Below, piece after piece: positions 21,542-24,086 of a stretch of DNA of 24,086 bases. A program made the translations under genes and the position numbers. The notes under the pieces are model-generated. The model had not been told where the DNA came from. It did no database searches and worked only from the letters and a program-made list of their open reading frames with translations. How positions within the stretch are numbered: position 1 is the first letter of the stretch; the number at the start of each line of letters is the position of its first letter. Source of the DNA: Candidatus Omnitrophica bacterium 4484_49 (lineage in GTDB: Bacteria; Omnitrophota; Gorgyraeia; Kaelpiales; Kaelpiaceae). Location: NCBI GenBank assembly GCA_002085265.1, contig NATI01000009.1, positions 1 through 24,086 on the forward strand, read 5' to 3'.

Positions 21542-21978
21542 AGTTACTGGAGATAAAAAAATATCCTGATCCGATTTTAAGAGTAAACTGTTTTGATGTG
21601 GAGGAAGTTAGTTTTAAGGAACGGGACCTTTTTGATAGTATGGTTTATACCATGAAGGTAAATAATGGAATTGGACTGGCTGCTCCTCAGATAGGGATTG
21701 CTAAGAGGCTTATAGTGGCTATGGATGAAAATGGGAGAATAATCAGATTGGCTAACCCTTGCATTGTAGAAACCAGAGGAAGTAATGTGATGACTGAAGG
21801 ATGTTTGAGTTTACCAGGAGAAAATGTAGAGGTAGAGAGAGCATTTGAAGTTGTTGTAGTGGGGATAGATGATAGAAATAAAGATGTGGAGGTAAAAACC
21901 CAGGGACTTCTGGCAAGGGTGTTGCAGCATGAGATAGACCATTTAGATGGGAAGTTAATAATCGATTACAGGAGGTGA
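21538..21978 (+). CDS. def: Peptide deformylase
   Basis: A 146-residue peptide deformylase with the three conserved motifs: GIGLAAPQIG (residues 44-53), EGCLSLP (metal-ligand Cys89) and QHEIDHLDG (His131, Glu132, His135). The enzyme removes formyl groups from nascent proteins, uses Fe2+ and is oxygen-sensitive. Its position inside a Fur-controlled metal operon is unusual because the gene usually sits beside fmt. The ATGA overlap with the DUF169 gene implies coupled translation. Whether it is the housekeeping enzyme or a second paralogue cannot be decided from this window. Confidence 0.93.
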   Translation: MKLLEIKKYPDPILRVNCFDVEEVSFKERDLFDSMVYTMKVNNGIGLAAPQIGIAKRLIVAMDENGRIIRLANPCIVETRGSNVMTEGCLSLPGENVEVERAFEVVVVGIDDRNKDVEVKTQGLLARVLQHEIDHLDGKLIIDYRR

Positions 21979-21983
21979 TTATT

Positions 21984-22259
21984 ATGCCCACCTATGAATA
22001 TGAATGCCAGGAATGTGGTTACAGGTTTGAAAAATTCCAGAATATGAGTGACGAACCTTTAGAATCATGTCCTGAATGTGGGGGGAAACTCAAAAGATTA
22101 ATAGGTAAAGGTGCAGGAATAATTTTTAAAGGTTTAGGTTTTTATGCTACTGATTATAAAAAATCTTCCTCTTTCTCTTCGGAAGGCAAAACCTGTTGTG
22201 GAAGGGACGAGCCTTGTGATACTCCTCCTTGTAGTGATGGAATCTGTAAAAGAGAATAG
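21984..22259 (+). CDS. FmdB-family zinc-ribbon protein with extra Cys-rich tail
   Basis: A 91-residue protein starting with MPTYEYECQECGYRFEKFQN, the signature of FmdB zinc-ribbon regulators, with CXXC pairs at Cys8/11 and Cys29/32. Residues 68-91 form a Cys-rich tail with five more cysteines (KTCCGRDEPCDTPPC), which could bind a further metal ion. ACAGGAGGTGATTATT precedes the ATG, which fixes this start over the in-frame GTG nine bases upstream. It overlaps the next gene by 23 bases. FmdB proteins are proposed regulators or carriers; a metal-binding partner in this operon is likely. Confidence 0.88.
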   Translation: MPTYEYECQECGYRFEKFQNMSDEPLESCPECGGKLKRLIGKGAGIIFKGLGFYATDYKKSSSFSSEGKTCCGRDEPCDTPPCSDGICKRE

Positions 22260-22452
22260 AAAAGTTTGCAAATGGTATTCTGTTTGTCCGATGAAGAGAT
22301 TTTATCAACAAGGGAAGTTAGATAGATTTTGGGTTGAAAATTTCTGTTGGGTGGATAATCCAGAATGTGTAAGGAAGAAATTGGAGGAAAAGGGGATAGC
22401 CCATCCTGATAATATGCTTCCCGATGGGCGTATAGATGATACTCTTAAATGA
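22237..22452 (+). CDS. Small four-cysteine protein of unknown function
   Basis: A 71-residue protein with CKWYSVCPMKRFYQQGKLDR at 11-30 and CWVDNPECVRKKLEEKG at 37-53, ending HPDNMLPDGRIDDTLK. It has four Cys (11, 17, 37, 44). The pattern recalls a small conserved protein of archaea and anaerobes ending in HPDxMLPDG that is often co-located with Mrp/NifX genes or uracil-DNA glycosylase, but I cannot name it. It overlaps the FmdB gene by 23 bases and has no ribosome binding site of its own, so it is probably translated by coupling. Confidence 0.6.
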   Translation: MESVKENRKVCKWYSVCPMKRFYQQGKLDRFWVENFCWVDNPECVRKKLEEKGIAHPDNMLPDGRIDDTLK

Positions 22453-22508
22453 AGATAACGATATGATACTCTAAGTGTAAAGTATTAAAGTAGTATTAGG
22501 GGTAAAAA

Positions 22509-23336
22509 ATGGCTTTTGAGCAGGAATTAGAAGAAATCAGGGAAAATTTAAAAGGAGTTAAAAATAAAATAATAATAATCAGTGGGAAAGGTGGTGTAGG
22601 CAAAACCACAATTGCAGTTCTTCTCTCTTACATATTGGCGATGAGGAAATATAAAGTTGGCCTTTTAGATATTGATGTTCATGGTCCAAATGTAGCCAAG
22701 ATGTTAGGTGAGGTAGATGAACCAGTCGTTGATGGAAATAACAAGATAATCCCAGTAGAAGTAAATGAAGATTTAAAATTTTTAAGTATGGGGTTATTTC
22801 TGAAAGAAAGTGACCCTTTGATCTGGAGGGGACCACTTAAGGTGAAGGTTATTGTTCAGTTTTTAAAAGATGCAGTTTGGGGAAATTTAGATTTATTTAT
22901 AATAGATTCACCTCCAGGGACGGGAGATGAGCCACTTACAGTTTGTCAATTGGTCCCGGATTTAACCGGAGCGATAATTGTTACCACTCCTCAGGAAGTG
23001 GCTATTCAGGATGTGAAGAGAAGTATTTCCTTTGTGAAGCAGTTAAACATAAATATAATCGGAATTGTGGAAAATATGAGTGGCTTTATCTGTCCTTATT
23101 GTGGGAAAGAAGTGGCACTTTTTAAAAAAGATGGCGGTATCAGGTTATCTCAGGAGTTGAAAACACCATTTTTGGGTAGAATTCCGTTTGATCCCGAATT
23201 GATAGAGATATTAGATAAAGGGATATTAAAAGGAAATTTTGGTAGCAATCTGCAATCTTACAGAGCATTTAAGCATATTGTGGAAAAGGTGGAGGATTTT
23301 GTAAAAGAAAGGAAAGAAGTTGAGAACATATCTTGA
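22509..23336 (+). CDS. Mrp/NBP35-family ATPase (Fe-S cluster carrier)
   Basis: A 275-residue P-loop ATPase of the Mrp/ApbC/NBP35 family, carriers that hold and hand over a 4Fe-4S cluster. The deviant Walker A GKGGVGKTT is at residues 26-34; the Walker B-like LLDIDVHGPNVAKML follows, and IIDSPPGTGDEP is the switch II motif. The cluster-binding pair is CPYCG (Cys195, Cys198). The N-terminal 20 residues are short and there is no DUF59 domain. TAGGGG lies 6 bases before the ATG. In this operon it is likely to feed the NifX-domain and ferredoxin proteins. It overlaps the following DUF89 gene by 17 bases. Confidence 0.93.
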   Translation: MAFEQELEEIRENLKGVKNKIIIISGKGGVGKTTIAVLLSYILAMRKYKVGLLDIDVHGPNVAKMLGEVDEPVVDGNNKIIPVEVNEDLKFLSMGLFLKESDPLIWRGPLKVKVIVQFLKDAVWGNLDLFIIDSPPGTGDEPLTVCQLVPDLTGAIIVTTPQEVAIQDVKRSISFVKQLNINIIGIVENMSGFICPYCGKEVALFKKDGGIRLSQELKTPFLGRIPFDPELIEILDKGILKGNFGSNLQSYRAFKHIVEKVEDFVKERKEVENIS

Positions 23337-24086
23337 TTGCATCCCCTGTTTTTTCAGGCAGTTACTTTCTGCTGCCAGGATTGCAAATATTTCTGCTCGG
23401 GATCAAAAAAGAATATTAGATAAATTTGCTCAAATTTTACCTGATATATCTCTCAGTTCTTCCCCTCCCGAGATTGCTCATATCGCTTATGGTATCTTGA
23501 CTAAAATATCTGGCAAAAAAGATCCTTATAACCGGATTAGAAGAAAAAGTAATGAAATCGCTTTAAGTTTTCTTCCTCAATTAAAGAAGAAAATAGAAGG
23601 GACAAAAGATAAACTGTTAAAGTGTGTGGAATTGGCTATATTGGGAAATGTGATAGATTTTGGTGTAAGAGACGATTTGAATTTAAGAAGCGAGATAAAG
23701 AAGATTTTAAATACTGATAATTACAAAAAGTCAATATTTCACTATTCAGAATTTAAAAGAGTTTTGAAGAAATCTGATTTTATCCTTTATCTTGCCGATA
23801 ATGCAGGAGAGACAGTCTTCGATAGAATTCTACTCGAGGAGATGAAGAACACCTATCCTCAGAAAAAAATTTATTATGTAGTAAAATCTGAACCAATTAT
23901 AAATGATGCTTTGTTAGATGATGCTTATAGAGTTGGGATTAATATGTTTGCCTATGTAATGACTAATGGTAGTAAGGCCCCAGGAACTATAATCTCACTT
24001 TGTTCTAAAGAATTCAAAGGGATATATAAAAAAGCGGATATGATAATAAGTAAAGGACAGGGCAATTTTGAATCTTTATCCCGGTC
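23320..24086 (+). CDS. DUF89/ARMT1-like protein, C-terminus beyond window
   Basis: A 255-residue open frame running off the window end, starting at a TTG inside the Mrp gene (17-base overlap) with AAAGGA six bases upstream. It begins LRTYLDCIPCFFRQLLSAAR, with Cys7 and Cys10 in the CIPC motif, and continues with SEFKRVLKKSDFILYLADNA, AGETVFDR and SKGQGNFESL, the conserved Asn/Asp- and Gly-rich motifs of DUF89. The family includes metal-dependent phosphatases and ARMT1-like proteins; family members need Mn2+, Ni2+ or Co2+, so metal metabolism is plausible. The start is inferred from overlap and the CIPC position, since no ATG precedes it. Confidence 0.82.
   Translation, partial: MRTYLDCIPCFFRQLLSAARIANISARDQKRILDKFAQILPDISLSSSPPEIAHIAYGILTKISGKKDPYNRIRRKSNEIALSFLPQLKKKIEGTKDKLLKCVELAILGNVIDFGVRDDLNLRSEIKKILNTDNYKKSIFHYSEFKRVLKKSDFILYLADNAGETVFDRILLEEMKNTYPQKKIYYVVKSEPIINDALLDDAYRVGINMFAYVMTNGSKAPGTIISLCSKEFKGIYKKADMIISKGQGNFESLSR

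Noticed and set aside
17501..21986. Repeated GGAGGTGA sites as a CRISPR or regular direct-repeat array.
   Set aside because: The spacing is irregular and set by genes; they are ribosome binding sites.
22144..22236. Longer frame extending the four-Cys protein upstream to 22144.
   Set aside because: That part lies inside FmdB in another frame and shows no family resemblance; the conserved part begins near 22237.

Overview
The window is a gene-dense, AT-rich bacterial chromosome segment of 24 kb. It has no rRNA, tRNA, CRISPR array or insertion sequence that I could see. The content points to a strict or near-strict anaerobe: hybrid cluster protein, several ferredoxins, an RseC-like redox protein, a superoxide-reductase-like protein, HdrA-like and DUF169 proteins, and a NifX/Mrp/DUF5320 neighbourhood. 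A lysine-rich histone H1-like mini-protein and the mixture of leaderless and strong Shine-Dalgarno genes fit an uncultured deep-branching phylum (Omnitrophota- or Aerophobota-like). That placement is inference and is weak.

Layout. 1-1882: the 3' part of hcp, an OsmC gene, then a decayed metal-handling locus (ferritin-like fragment, permease fragment, heavy-metal-binding domain) with several frameshifts. 1879-5936: a secreted GNAT-like protein and a radical SAM protein on the minus strand, interleaved with small exported proteins on the plus strand, one resembling superoxide reductase. 6000-7862: an ArsR repressor with two near-identical operators, an HdrA-like protein and a ferredoxin, then an RseC-like protein and a broken DUF169 gene. 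8060-10706: an MgtE magnesium transporter, the tRNA methyltransferase TrmO and an Fe-S protein. 10763-14778: a two-gene trehalose cassette (beta-phosphoglucomutase/trehalose-phosphatase fusion plus GH65 phosphorylase). 14859-15114: an isolated 37-residue histone H1-like gene with its own promoter and terminator. 15176-16924: three membrane proteins (TrkA-C, HPP-like, VIT-like).

16988-24086: a long one-directional operon that opens with a Fur-family regulator whose promoter carries a clear Fur box. Downstream come a tryptophan/tyrosine/phenylalanine-rich protein, two DUF5320-like proteins with coiled-coil tails, a NifX-domain protein ending in the same kind of tail, a ferredoxin with a similar tail, a Gly/Arg-rich Cys protein, an FAD/NAD disulfide-reductase-like enzyme, DUF169, peptide deformylase, an FmdB zinc ribbon, a small four-Cys protein, an Mrp/NBP35 ATPase and a DUF89 protein (cut by the window end). 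The parts look like a metal-responsive set for carrying or assembling metal or Fe-S clusters. This is the best candidate here for an undescribed system.

Two translation styles coexist. At least five transcription units begin with a TATAAT-like box ending only 4-9 bases before the start codon, with no ribosome binding site (leaderless mRNAs). The Fur operon instead repeats a very extended AAAGGAGGTGAT-type ribosome binding site before gene after gene.
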